Shown in pieces: positions 46,102 to 55,010 of a stretch of DNA of 64,000 bases (position 1 is its first letter; every line of letters starts with the position of its first letter). The translations under genes and the position numbers were made by a program. Source of the stretch: an uncultured Collinsella sp. (GTDB lineage Bacteria > Actinomycetota > Coriobacteriia > Coriobacteriales > Coriobacteriaceae). The stretch spans positions 1 through 64,000 of the forward strand of contig UQZI01000001.1 of NCBI GenBank assembly GCA_900545555.1. Reading direction: 5' to 3'. The notes below the pieces were generated by a model that ran no database searches, was not told the DNA's origin, and saw only the letters and a program-made list of their open reading frames with translations.

Positions 46102-47514
46102 TTATACCTCGTCGTCCTCGTGCAGGCGGCGGCGGTAATCGGCGGCCCAGCCCTCAATATTTACCTGACGGGCGCGGCCCAGACCGAGCGCGTCTGCCGG
46201 GACCGGCTCGGTGATGACGGAGCCAGCGGCCACGAGCGCGCCGTCGCCGATCTGGGCGGGCGCGACCATCATGGTGTCGGAGCCAATGAAGGCGTCCTTG
46301 CCGATGACGGTCTTGTGCTTGTGCACGCCATCGTAGTTGCAGGTGATGGAGCCCGCGCCCACGTTGACGCCGGAGCCCATGGTGGTGTCGCCGATGTAGG
46401 ACAGGTGCGGCACCTTTGAGCCCTCGCCGATCGTGGACTTCTTGATCTCCACGTGCGTGCCGGCCTTGGATCCGTCGAGCATGTGGGTGCCCGGGCGCAG
46501 GTAGGCGCGCGGGCCGCAGTCGACGCCGTTCTCGATGACGGCCTCGATGGCGATGGTCTCGTCGATGACGCAGCCGCTGCCGACGGTGGTGTCGGTGAGG
46601 CGGCTGTTGGGGCCGAGCTGGCACTCCTCGCCCACGGTGACGTGGCCGATCAGGTGCGTCTGCGGCCACACGACGGTATCGCGGCCGATAACGGCATCGG
46701 GGCCGATCCAGGCCTGCGTGGGGTCGATGAAGGTAACGCCCTCGGCCATCCAGTGCTCGTTGATGCGGTCGCGCGCGATGGCGGTGAGCTGTGCGAGCTG
46801 GATGCGGCTGTTGACGCCCAGGCCGTCGCGGTAGTCGTCGCAGTGGAAGATGGAGACAGCCTGGCCGTGGCCCTTGAGGATCTCGAGCATGTCGGGCAGA
46901 TAGTACTCGGACTGCGCGTTGTCGTTGCCGATCTCGTTAATGTGGGCGGCGAGCTGCGCGCCGTCAAAGGCGTAGCAGCCGGCGTTGCACTCCAGCAGCG
47001 TGGCGGCCTGCTCGGGCGTGCAGTCCTTCTGCTCGATGATGCGCTCGATCTGACCATCGGCGCCCAGCTTGATGCGGCCGTAGCCGAAAGGATCGGGCGG
47101 GGTCATGGTCATGACGGTGCAGGCGAGCTCGCCGGTGGCGACGGTTTGCGCGAACTTGGCGACGGTGTCGGCGGTGATGAGCGGCAGGTCGCCGTTGAGC
47201 ACGACGACGGGGCCTTGCGTGATGCCGCAGACCTCGAGCGCGACCTTTACGGCGTGGCCGGTGCCCAGGCGCTCGGTCTGCTCGACGCACTCGACCTTGG
47301 TGGCGCTGTTGGCGTAGGCGCCGTCGATCAGGGCGCGCATCTCGTTGGCGTGGCTGCCGATGACGACCACGACGCGGCTGCAGCCGGCCTTGATGGTAGC
47401 GTCGACGATCCACTGGACCATGGGCTTGCCCAGGATCTTGTGCGAAACCTTGCAGTGGTTCGACTTCATGCGGGTGCCCTCGCCGGCAGCGAGGATAATT
47501 GCGGTTGCGTCCAT
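46102..47514 (-). CDS. glmU: Bifunctional UDP-GlcNAc pyrophosphorylase / GlcN-1-P acetyltransferase
   Basis: A 470-residue enzyme that makes UDP-GlcNAc for peptidoglycan. The N-terminal nucleotidyltransferase has AIILAAGEGTRMKS with the activating Arg and Lys, and VVLNGDLPLI. The C-terminal left-handed beta-helix begins about residue 260 (THQ-type hexapeptides such as VIGRDTVVWPQTHL) and contains GPRAYLRPGTHMLDGSKAGTHVEIKKS and YIGDTTMGSGVNVGAGSITCNYDG (in parts). The start at 47514 (MDATAI) has GGAG upstream. The 70-codon upstream frame is rejected. It is divergent from the ECF operon. Confidence 0.95.
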   Translation of the reverse strand: MDATAIILAAGEGTRMKSNHCKVSHKILGKPMVQWIVDATIKAGCSRVVVVIGSHANEMRALIDGAYANSATKVECVEQTERLGTGHAVKVALEVCGITQGPVVVLNGDLPLITADTVAKFAQTVATGELACTVMTMTPPDPFGYGRIKLGADGQIERIIEQKDCTPEQAATLLECNAGCYAFDGAQLAAHINEIGNDNAQSEYYLPDMLEILKGHGQAVSIFHCDDYRDGLGVNSRIQLAQLTAIARDRINEHWMAEGVTFIDPTQAWIGPDAVIGRDTVVWPQTHLIGHVTVGEECQLGPNSRLTDTTVGSGCVIDETIAIEAVIENGVDCGPRAYLRPGTHMLDGSKAGTHVEIKKSTIGEGSKVPHLSYIGDTTMGSGVNVGAGSITCNYDGVHKHKTVIGKDAFIGSDTMMVAPAQIGDGALVAAGSVITEPVPADALGLGRARQVNIEGWAADYRRRLHEDDEV

Positions 47515-47707
47515 GTGATCTCCTGTTACGTTATAGAGACGTGTGCTTGGAAACGATACACGGCGCAATATGATACCGCAGGCATATGACGAGCGCGTAA
47601 CGATTGGTTTGCGGCGGTTGAGGCTTGCGCCGCCGGCGTGGCGTTTGCACTGCGTACGTGCGGCGTTGGCGGTGCTGCGGAGCTGTTGTTTGAGCGAGGG
47701 GACGGGG

Positions 47708-48601
47708 GTGCCCGTGGACAACATACGAGAGGAGTTTGGCGGCGAGCCCGTCGCGGCATTCTCGATGTCGCATCCGGCTGTGCCGGCACTCTATATAGTG
47801 CTGACGCTGGGGCTCACTATGTTCTCGATGCAGCCGGTACTGATTGCGCTGTCACTTGCGGGCGGGCTGGCGTATGGATTTGCGACGCGTGGGGCTGCCC
47901 GCACGCTGGGCGCGCTCCGCTGGCAGCTGCCGGTGATTTTGATCGTCGCGGTGCTCAATCCGCTGTTTAGCGCCTCGGGCTCGACGGAGCTGTTCCGTAT
48001 TGGCATGCGCGCGGTGTATCTGGAGAGCATGGTATACGGCCTGTGCATGGGCGGGCTGTTTGTGGCGAGCGTGCTGTGGTTTGAGGCGGCGGCGTCGATG
48101 CTCGAATACGACAAGGTGCTCGCGCTGCTGGGCAATGCCGCACCGGTGATTGCGCTCATGATCTCGATGTGCATGAGGCTTATCCCGCAGTTTTTGCGCC
48201 GCGGTCGTACGGTGTTGGCGGTGCAGGATGCGATTGATGTGCCGGGCCGCGCGCCGGCCGACCCCGTGCGCTCGCGCTTGCGGGCGTCGAGCGTGTTGAT
48301 GGGCTGGGGCATGGAAGATTCGCTGGAGCGTGCGGACGCGATGCGCTCGCGCGGGTGGGGTGCCGCGACGCGTCGTACGACGTATGCGCGGTATCGACTG
48401 GGGTGCAGCGACGTTGCCGCGCTGGTCGGGCTCGCGCTGCTTGGTGCTGCCGCGGTGGCGGTGGCGTGGACCGCGACGACGCAGTATTCGTTTTACCCGC
48501 AGCTTTCGGTGCCGGCGCCGTGGCCTGGCTATATTGTGTACGCGGCTTGGATGGTGTTGCCCTGTGTGCTGCACGCGATTGACGAGAAGAGGTTTGGCTG
48601 A
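47708..48601 (+). CDS. ecfT: ECF transporter T component
   Basis: A 297-residue membrane coupling protein of an ECF-type vitamin transporter. Hydrophobic spans start near PALYIVLTLGLTMFSMQ and VLIALSLAGGLAYGF. The two Ala-Arg-Gly-type coupling motifs appear as DAMRSRGWGA near residue 225 and a related segment near RLIPQFLRRG. A GTG start at 47708 is chosen because GAGGGGA lies a few bases upstream; the in-frame codon at 47543 adds 55 unconserved residues. The next GTG, at 47714, is also possible. The stop codon overlaps the ATPase start. Confidence 0.75.
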   Translation: MPVDNIREEFGGEPVAAFSMSHPAVPALYIVLTLGLTMFSMQPVLIALSLAGGLAYGFATRGAARTLGALRWQLPVILIVAVLNPLFSASGSTELFRIGMRAVYLESMVYGLCMGGLFVASVLWFEAAASMLEYDKVLALLGNAAPVIALMISMCMRLIPQFLRRGRTVLAVQDAIDVPGRAPADPVRSRLRASSVLMGWGMEDSLERADAMRSRGWGAATRRTTYARYRLGCSDVAALVGLALLGAAAVAVAWTATTQYSFYPQLSVPAPWPGYIVYAAWMVLPCVLHAIDEKRFG

Positions 48602-50244
48602 TGACCCGGTTTGATAGGAGCTCGGCGGCGGGTGTGGCATATGGCTCGGCCGCGCCGGCGATTGAGGTGCGAGGCCTTAGTTTTGCCTATCCCGGGGCCG
48701 AGGCACCGGTGCTCGAGGGACTTGATTGGCGTGTTTCCCAAGGTGCGTTTGCGCTGCTGGTGGGTGGTACTGGGTCGGGCAAATCGACGCTACTCTCGCT
48801 GCTCAAGCCCGAGATCGCTCCGGCGGGCGAGCGCACTGGTGATGCGCGCGTGCTGGGTGAGAACGTTGCCGATATGGACGTCCGGGCGTCCGCGGAGCGC
48901 GTGGGCTACGTGTTTCAGGATCCCGAGAACCAGATCGTGTGCGAGACCGTGTGGCACGAGATGGCGTTTGGCCTGGAAAATCTGGGTATGTCGCGCGACG
49001 AGATGCGCCGTCGCGTAGCCGAGACTAGCTATTTCTTTGGGCTGGAGGATTGGCTCCACCGCGATACCGATACGCTTTCGGGCGGACGCAAGCAGCTGCT
49101 GTCGTTGGCGGCCGTGCTGGCCTTGCGCCCGCGCGTGCTGCTGCTCGACGAGCCCACGTCCCAGCTCGATCCCGTTGCCGAGAAAAATTTTCTGCACGCG
49201 CTGTTTCGCGTGAACCGCGAGCTGGGTTGCACGGTTGTTGTGGCAACGCACCAGCCGCGCCCGATGCTCGAATATGCGACGTGCGCGTATCGGATTGAGG
49301 GCGGCCGCGTGCGCGAGGTGGCGGATATGGCTTCTTTGGGACGCCGAGAATCGCTGTTTTCCGATGACATGTTGGGGTGGGGTGCCATCCGATGTGCAAA
49401 AAACGGAGTATTCAGCAGGCGTGAGGACAATTTGGACTCTCTGGAGCCGCCCGGGGACGTATCAAGCGCGAAAAAAAGTTCGGAATTGGACAAATCGTCC
49501 GAATTTGTGGCGCAAACGTCGCTCGAGAACGGCTCGGAAGCCTTCCCGCGCACGGATGGAAGCAGAATACTCCAAAAAATGCACGGCGGGTCGGCTACCA
49601 CTCTGTCGGAGGGCTGGTTTCGCTACGATCGCGCGGGCGGTTGGGTGCTGCGCGGGATCGACGTGGCGTTTTCGGCTGGAGCGGTGCATGCGATTGTGGG
49701 CGGTAACGGCTGTGGCAAGTCGACGATGCTCTCGGTGCTGGCGAAGACCACCAAGCTGCAGCGCGGCCGCATGGTGCGCGGAGCGGCCTCGGCGGCGCTG
49801 CTGCCTCAGAACCCCAAAGCATTGCTGGTTGCCGAGACGGTTCGCGATGAGCTGATGGAATGGGCCTCGACCTGCGGGTACGGCGAGGATATGGCGCGGG
49901 AGCGTGCGGTGAGTCTGGGGCTCGCGGGCTTAGGGGAACGCCACCCCTATGACCTTTCGGGCGGACAGCGCCAACTGCTTGCGTTGGCAAAGCTACTGCT
50001 AATCGGTCCCGAACTGCTATTGCTCGATGAGCCTACCAAGGGTCTGGACCTGGCCAGCCGCCGCATCATCGCCCGCGCCCTGCGTGACCATGCGAACGCC
50101 GGCGGTACCGTCATCATGGCCACGCACGACTTAGACTTTGCCGAGCAGGTGTCCGACGACGTCGCCATGATGTTCGACGGCGAGATCGCCTGCATGGAGC
50201 CTCCGGCAGATTTCTTTGCCGACAACGTGTTTTATAGGGCGTGA
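48601..50244 (+). CDS. Fused ECF transporter ATPase (two NBDs in one chain)
   Basis: A 547-residue protein with two ABC ATPase domains. The first (residues about 20-260) has Walker A GGTGSGKSTL, signature LSGGRKQLLSLAA and Walker B VLLLDEPTSQLDP. The second (about 335-545) has Walker A GGNGCGKSTML, signature LSGGQRQLLALAK and Walker B LLLLDEPTKGLDL. The two correspond to EcfA and EcfA' of the vitamin transporter. The linker between them (about 265-328) is low-similarity sequence encoded by a DNA segment with matching inverted ends (49394-49584), read as a likely in-frame insertion. The start overlaps the T gene stop. Confidence 0.88.
   Translation: MTRFDRSSAAGVAYGSAAPAIEVRGLSFAYPGAEAPVLEGLDWRVSQGAFALLVGGTGSGKSTLLSLLKPEIAPAGERTGDARVLGENVADMDVRASAERVGYVFQDPENQIVCETVWHEMAFGLENLGMSRDEMRRRVAETSYFFGLEDWLHRDTDTLSGGRKQLLSLAAVLALRPRVLLLDEPTSQLDPVAEKNFLHALFRVNRELGCTVVVATHQPRPMLEYATCAYRIEGGRVREVADMASLGRRESLFSDDMLGWGAIRCAKNGVFSRREDNLDSLEPPGDVSSAKKSSELDKSSEFVAQTSLENGSEAFPRTDGSRILQKMHGGSATTLSEGWFRYDRAGGWVLRGIDVAFSAGAVHAIVGGNGCGKSTMLSVLAKTTKLQRGRMVRGAASAALLPQNPKALLVAETVRDELMEWASTCGYGEDMARERAVSLGLAGLGERHPYDLSGGQRQLLALAKLLLIGPELLLLDEPTKGLDLASRRIIARALRDHANAGGTVIMATHDLDFAEQVSDDVAMMFDGEIACMEPPADFFADNVFYRA
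49394..49584. repeat. Palindromic element inside the fused ATPase gene
   Basis: Inverted ends GTGCA-(6 nt)-GGAGTATTC (49394-49413) and GAATACTCC-(6 nt)-TGCAC (49565-49584) are symmetrical, with a 6-bp inner palindrome TTCGGA/TCCGAA at 49479-49503. It encodes the inter-domain linker without a stop codon. A/T-rich patches (AAAAAAA) contrast with the GC-rich ATPase coding sequence. Confidence 0.6.
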
Positions 50245-50248
50245 TGGG

Positions 50249-50962
50249 ATGACGGATCATCGCGCCTCACGCCTACTCACAAAAATGGAGATCCCGCTGT
50301 TGTTGGCGGTGCCAGCGGTGATGACTGCGGCGTTGCTGGCGGGCATTGAGCAGGCGGCGCTTGCCATGCTGGTTGTAGTGGCGCTCGTGCTCGCACTGTT
50401 TTTTGCGGGCTATGAGACATCACGTCCAGGCCTGCGCCAGATCATGCCCACGCTGGTGCTGGCGGCGCTGGCCGCGGCGGGGCGCATCCTGTTTGGGCCC
50501 ATTCCCGATTTTAAGCCCGTGAGCGCTATCGCCATTATCGCGGGTGCGACACTTGGCCGTCGCAATGGTTTTATGGTCGGCGCGTTGGCAGCGCTGACCA
50601 GCAATTTCTTTTTTGGGCAGGGCATGTGGACGCCGTGGCAGATGTATGCCTGGGGTCTGGTGGGCTATATCGGTGGCGCACTGGCGCATGCGGGCGCGTT
50701 TGACCGCGCCGATGGAGCCGTGCGAATGCCGGCGCTGTTGGCGTATGGCTTTGCGTCGGGCCTGCTGTATGGCGTCGTGATCAACGCGTATGACATCATC
50801 GGTTTTGTGCAGCCGCTCACGTGGACGGGCGCCATAGCGCGTCTTGCCACCGCCGTACCGTTCGATATCACACACGGACTCGCGACCTGCGTGTTTTTGG
50901 CCGCTCTGTACAAGCCCTGGTGTCGCCGCATCAACCGCGTCGTCGTGAAGTACGGGCTGTAG
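50249..50962 (+). CDS. ECF transporter S (substrate-binding) component
   Basis: A 237-residue membrane protein with six spans. It fits an ECF substrate-binding subunit by size, hydrophobicity and place after the T and A genes. Segments such as FKPVSAIAIIAGATLGRRNGFMVGALAALTSNFFFG and MWTPWQMYAWGLVGYIGGAL resemble S components (read in parts). The substrate could be cobalamin (CbrT-like) or another vitamin; sequence alone does not decide. The start at 50249 (MTDHRA) has GGG before it and lies four bases after the ATPase stop codon. Confidence 0.75.
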   Translation: MTDHRASRLLTKMEIPLLLAVPAVMTAALLAGIEQAALAMLVVVALVLALFFAGYETSRPGLRQIMPTLVLAALAAAGRILFGPIPDFKPVSAIAIIAGATLGRRNGFMVGALAALTSNFFFGQGMWTPWQMYAWGLVGYIGGALAHAGAFDRADGAVRMPALLAYGFASGLLYGVVINAYDIIGFVQPLTWTGAIARLATAVPFDITHGLATCVFLAALYKPWCRRINRVVVKYGL

Positions 50963-51008
50963 TGGTGGTTGCGTCGAGGCAAGAACCAATACTGTCTTGG
51001 TGTCATAT

Positions 51009-51162
51009 CAAAACTATGCCGGTTTACGGGGCTAGATTGGCACAGGCAGACCATACCGGCTTTTTTCGAAATGGAGCAAGCCGTCTACCTGTGGTTTTAT
51101 TATTTCGGAATTGCGTATGGCTGGGGGCTCGCGATTCAGTCCCGTAAACCGGCATAGTTTTG
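51009..51162. repeat. 154-bp element with 22-bp perfect inverted ends
   Basis: The left end CAAAACTATGCCGGTTTACG(GG) at 51009-51030 is exactly complementary to the right end at 51141-51162. Outside them, GTCATATCAA (51002-51011) and TTGATATGAC (51173-51182) are also complements, with a 10-bp insert on the right side. No coding potential seen. Confidence 0.75.
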
Positions 51163-51210
51163 GAATGGCCGGTTGATATGACGGGCATCATGGCCCTCAG
51201 AGAGTCAATT

Positions 51211-51484
51211 GATCCGTTTTCTTCCGTCCCCAGGGAATCAGTTGACGGCGCTCGCCACGAAACTGGCCCATCTACTACGTTTAGCCCGACACCCCCAAGC
51301 ACAACCGCGTTTTATGAAAAACCGCAGGCTTTCTACCTGCGGTTTTCTTTTTGCGTTGTTCGCCGTGGTTGAGGGTAGTGGCTTAAACGTAGTAGACGGG
51401 CGTGTTTCGTGGCGGATTGGTCACGTGGATACCACCACGAGGCCCAAAATGATTCGTTTTCCTCCGTCCCCAGGGGATCAGCTG
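51211..51484. repeat. 34-bp direct repeat bracketing an inverted repeat
   Basis: GATCCGTTTTCTTCCGTCCC-type copies at 51211-51244 and 51451-51484 differ at a few positions. Between them, CCACGAAAC...TCTACTACGTTTA (51255-51286) faces its complement at 51380-51412. Confidence 0.7.
51318..51355 (+). terminator. Terminator-like hairpin in the repeat region
   Basis: AAAACCGCAGG pairs with CCTGCGGTTTT, 7-nt loop, then CTTTTT. It could end ECF-operon transcripts. Confidence 0.7.
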
Positions 51485-51487
51485 GGG

Positions 51488-52306
51488 CTAGAGCTCTAGC
51501 GTGAGGGTGACGGGGCAGTGGTCGCTGCCGAAGATGTCGCCGCGGATGCCGGTGTCGCGTACGTTGCCGGCGATTGCGTCGCTTACCAGGAAGTAGTCGA
51601 TGCGCCAGCCGGCGTTGTTCTTGCGGGCATTAAAGCGGTAGCTCCACCAGCTGTAGACGCCCTCGACGCTCGGATTTGCCGCGCGCCAGGTATCGGTAAA
51701 GCCGGCGTCGAGCAGCTCGGTGAACTTGCCGCGCTCCTCGTCCGAAAAGCCTGCGTTGCCGCGGTTGGACTTGGGGTTCTTAAGGTCGATCTCCTCGTGT
51801 GCCACGTTAAAGTCGCCGCAGGTTACCACGGGTTTGCCGGTCTCGCGCTCGAGCGCGTTCAAAAAGCCGCGGTAGGCATCGTCCCAGGCCATGCGCACGT
51901 CGATGCGGGCGAGTTCGTTTTGCGCGTTGGGCGTGTAGACATCCACAAACCAGAATTTGTCGAACTCCAGCGCGCAGACACGACCCTCGGTCGCGGCTTG
52001 GGCAACGAGCTCGGCTGCCTCGCCTTCACCGGCGTGGGGCAGCAGCGCGTCGGCGCGCAGCACGCGCAGCGGTTCCTGGCGGCTAAAGACCGCGGTGCCC
52101 GAGTAGCCCTTGCGCTCGGCGTAGCTCCAGGTTTGGTGATAGCCGGGCAGGTCGACCTGCACCTGGCCTTCTTGCAGTTTAGTTTCTTGCAGCGCTAGGA
52201 CATCGACATCGAGTTCCTGTGCGATCTGGGTAAAGCTCGGGTCCTTTTTGAGCACGGCGCGCAGGCCGTTAACGTTCCACGAGGCGAAAGTGTAAGTCTG
52301 AGGCAT
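51488..52306 (-). CDS. xth: Exodeoxyribonuclease III
   Basis: A 272-residue AP endonuclease/exonuclease III. Motifs in order: FASWNVNGLRAVLKK at the N-terminus, LALQETKLQ with the metal-binding Glu, GYSGTAVFSR, VVTCGDFNVAHEEIDL with the catalytic Asp and Asn, RIDYFLVSDAI, and GSDHCPVTLTLEL with the final catalytic His. Length is normal. The GAAAGGA site precedes the ATG. It acts in base excision repair. It is divergent from the sirtuin gene. Confidence 0.95.
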   Translation of the reverse strand: MPQTYTFASWNVNGLRAVLKKDPSFTQIAQELDVDVLALQETKLQEGQVQVDLPGYHQTWSYAERKGYSGTAVFSRQEPLRVLRADALLPHAGEGEAAELVAQAATEGRVCALEFDKFWFVDVYTPNAQNELARIDVRMAWDDAYRGFLNALERETGKPVVTCGDFNVAHEEIDLKNPKSNRGNAGFSDEERGKFTELLDAGFTDTWRAANPSVEGVYSWWSYRFNARKNNAGWRIDYFLVSDAIAGNVRDTGIRGDIFGSDHCPVTLTLEL

Positions 52307-52419
52307 GGTGTCCTTTCGACGGGGTTGGCAGGCTTAAGATTAACGCAACTAGAGCGGGGCGGAGTCCGCGAGTGATAGTGTGAACGCCGCCGTCCCGGAG
52401 ACACGGACGGAGGTCATAT

Positions 52420-53172
52420 ATGACGCAGGCAATATCGGATCCCAAGCAGGCCTCCGCCGCGCTGGCGGAGCTGTTCGAAACCCATAGCCACGTGGTCTTC
52501 TTTGGCGGCGCGGGTGTTTCCACGGCAAGCGGCATTCCCGATTTCCGCAGCGTGGACGGCCTGTATCACCAGCAGTTTGCCTATCCGCCCGAAACCATGC
52601 TCTCGCACAGCTTTTACGAGACACATCCGGCGGAGTTCTTCGACTTTTACCGCACCAAGATGATCGCCCTTAACGCCAAGCCCAACCACTGCCACGCCAA
52701 GCTGGCGGAGCTGGAGCGCGCCGGCAAGCTCGACGCCGTGGTGACGCAAAATATCGACGGACTGCATCAGGCGGCTGGTTCACGGCGCGTGTTTGAGCTG
52801 CATGGCTCGGTACACCGCAATATCTGCCAGACGTGCGGCGCGGTCTACAGCGCCGAATGGATTTGCGCGCGCGAGCACGAGGATACCGCGGGCGTGCCCG
52901 TGTGTCCTGCGTGCGGCGGTCGCATCAAGCCCGATGTGGTCCTCTACGAGGAGCCGCTCGATGAGCGTGTGCTTACCGGCGCCGTTGCTGCCATCGCCGC
53001 AGCCGACGTCCTCGTCGTGGGCGGAACCTCGCTCGTGGTGTATCCGGCGGCGGGCCTTACACGCTACTTTACCGGCGATACGCTGGCCATATGCAACCTT
53101 GCTCCCACCGATCAGGATGCAAATGCCGACCTGCTGATTTCTTGCGACATCGCGGCCGCGTTTGCGTTCTAG
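52420..53172 (+). CDS. cobB: Sir2-family NAD-dependent protein deacylase
   Basis: A 250-residue sirtuin. The NAD-binding motifs are FFGGAGVSTASGIPDFRS and VVTQNIDGLHQAAGS. The catalytic His is in FELHGSVHRN. The zinc site is CQTCG and CPACGGRIKPDVVLYEE. A GGTSLVVYPAAGL motif closes the NAD site. It removes acyl groups from lysines using NAD. The ATG follows GGAGG. It is followed after about 95 bp by the folP-folK gene. Confidence 0.95.
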   Translation: MTQAISDPKQASAALAELFETHSHVVFFGGAGVSTASGIPDFRSVDGLYHQQFAYPPETMLSHSFYETHPAEFFDFYRTKMIALNAKPNHCHAKLAELERAGKLDAVVTQNIDGLHQAAGSRRVFELHGSVHRNICQTCGAVYSAEWICAREHEDTAGVPVCPACGGRIKPDVVLYEEPLDERVLTGAVAAIAAADVLVVGGTSLVVYPAAGLTRYFTGDTLAICNLAPTDQDANADLLISCDIAAAFAF

Positions 53173-53267
53173 CCCGCGCGCGCGGATACAATAGAAAGAC
53201 TGAGTGCAAAGCGACCCCGCCGCCAGCCCCCCAAGCTCGGCGGCGTGGGCATTTTAGGAGGATGTTC

Positions 53268-55010
53268 ATGGCGAACGACAGCAAGACATGGCGGTGCGGA
53301 AAGTATGAGCTCAGCTTTGACCGTCCGCGCATCATGGGCGTCCTCAACGTGACGCCCGATTCGTCTAGCGATGGCGGGGAGCACTTCGACCCGGACGCCG
53401 CGATCGAGTATGGCCTGGCGATGCTCGACGCCGGCGCCGACATCATCGACGTAGGCGGCGAGTCCACGCGCCCCGGCTTTACCCCGGTTAATCCCGACGA
53501 GGAGGCTCGCCGCGTGCTGCCCGTGGTGCGCGCGCTGGCCAAAGAGGGCGCCATCGTCTCGATCGACACGCGTCATGTGGCGGTTGCCAAGGCGGCCGTG
53601 CGCTGCGGTGCCTCGATCGTCAACGACGTGACCGGCTTCACCGACCCCAAGATGGTCGAGTTTGTTAAGACGAGCACCTGCGGCGTCATCGTGGTGCATG
53701 CCGGCGAGGTCGCCGCGCCCGCGCGCACGCACGCAACGGTGCAGCTCGATACCTCGGCAGCGGCGTTTGTTGCCGAGAAAGCACGCGAGGCGGCTGCCGA
53801 GGCCGCGCGCGAGGCCGAGAAGCCGGCCCGTCGCCGTCGCGGCAAGTTGCTGGGTGAGCCTAAGCCGGAGGCCAAGCTTCCGGGTGGCGTGGTGCAGCCT
53901 TCGTTGCCGTTTGGTGAACCGGAGCCCACGTCCGAGCCCGCAAGCGAGCAGGAGACGCCGGCCGCCGAGCAGGCTGCTGCCGCCGAGACCGTCGCGCCCG
54001 CGCCCGAAACCGTGCCCGCAGCTACCGAAGCCGCGCCAGAGCCCAGCGACCGCCTGGCCGCCATGATGCGCCGCAGCGCCCGCCGCGAGGAAGCCTACGT
54101 GCCCACCTCGCAGCTCCGCCGCTTCACCCTGCCCGATTCGGCGCCCATCATGCGCCGCGTCATGGGCTTTCTGTCCGACCAGGCCCGCGCGCTCATCCAC
54201 GCCGGCGTGTCGCGCGACCGCATCTGCATCGATCCCGGTCCGGGCTTTGGTAAGTCGGCTAACGAGGACATCGTCATCCAGCGCGAGACTGCCAAGATGG
54301 CGTCACTGGGCTATCCGCTCATGTGCGCCGTATCGCGCAAGCGCTTTGTGGGCGCCGTCTCGGGCGTGACCGAGGCCGCCGAGCGCGATGCCGCTACGTT
54401 TGGCGTGTGCCTGGGCGCCATCCAGGCCGGTGCCAACATCGTGCGCGTGCACGACGCCGCGGGCTTTGCGCAGTTCCTGAACGGCTACTGGGCGGTTGCC
54501 AAGCCGCAGCCGCGCCGCGCGTTTGTGGCCGTGGGATCCAACTTGGGGCATCGCTGCGACAACATCCGCGCCGCACGCGACATGATCGCCGAGATTCCAC
54601 TTACCTGCGTGTCCAACTCCTCCAAGATCTACGAGAGCGAGCCGGCCTACGAGATGCGCCAGGACGCGTTTGCCAACGCCGTCATCGAGATCAAGACCGA
54701 GCTGGCGCCGTTGGTGCTGCTCGACGAGCTCATGAAGATCGAGGCCGAGCTGGGCCGCGACCGCTCCAAAAAGGCCAAGGCCAACGGCCCGCGCACCATC
54801 GACCTGGACCTGCTGTGGATGGACGGCGAGACCCACGGCGGCAAAAAGCTGCGCCTGCCGCATCCGCTCATTGGCGAGCGCGACTTCGTGCTGGTGCCGC
54901 TCGAGGATCTGATGCACGACCCGGCGCGGTTCTTCCGCTACAACGGCGTCGAGGTCAAGGAGCCCGAGGACCGCGTGGGCCATATTGTGGGCGAATTGGG
55001 GCGTATGTAG
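53268..55010 (+). CDS. folPK: FolP-FolK fusion: dihydropteroate synthase and HPPK
   Basis: A 580-residue bifunctional folate enzyme. The DHPS part begins RIMGVLNVTPDSSSDGG and has DVGGESTRPG, SIDTRHVAVAKAA and SIVNDVTG; after an insert it continues ICIDPGPGFGKSANED and CAVSRKRFVG, ending around residue 415. The HPPK part begins RRAFVAVGSNLGHRCDNI (about 417) and has YEMRQDAFANAVIEI, GPRTIDLDLLWM and PHPLIGERDFVLVPLEDL. The DHPS barrel is split by about 120 extra residues (about 150-300) rich in Ala, Glu and Pro. The start follows AGGAGG. folK catalyses the step before folP, so the fusion reverses pathway order. Confidence 0.9.
   Translation: MANDSKTWRCGKYELSFDRPRIMGVLNVTPDSSSDGGEHFDPDAAIEYGLAMLDAGADIIDVGGESTRPGFTPVNPDEEARRVLPVVRALAKEGAIVSIDTRHVAVAKAAVRCGASIVNDVTGFTDPKMVEFVKTSTCGVIVVHAGEVAAPARTHATVQLDTSAAAFVAEKAREAAAEAAREAEKPARRRRGKLLGEPKPEAKLPGGVVQPSLPFGEPEPTSEPASEQETPAAEQAAAAETVAPAPETVPAATEAAPEPSDRLAAMMRRSARREEAYVPTSQLRRFTLPDSAPIMRRVMGFLSDQARALIHAGVSRDRICIDPGPGFGKSANEDIVIQRETAKMASLGYPLMCAVSRKRFVGAVSGVTEAAERDAATFGVCLGAIQAGANIVRVHDAAGFAQFLNGYWAVAKPQPRRAFVAVGSNLGHRCDNIRAARDMIAEIPLTCVSNSSKIYESEPAYEMRQDAFANAVIEIKTELAPLVLLDELMKIEAELGRDRSKKAKANGPRTIDLDLLWMDGETHGGKKLRLPHPLIGERDFVLVPLEDLMHDPARFFRYNGVEVKEPEDRVGHIVGELGRM

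Larger units (their letters stand above)
50963..51487. other. Repeat-dense intergenic region between the ECF operon and xth
   Basis: About 525 bp without a gene. It contains a 154-bp element with 22-bp perfect inverted ends (51009-51162), a 34-bp direct repeat (51211-51244 and 51451-51484), an inverted repeat (51255-51286 and 51380-51412) and a terminator-like hairpin (51318-51355). Confidence 0.7.
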
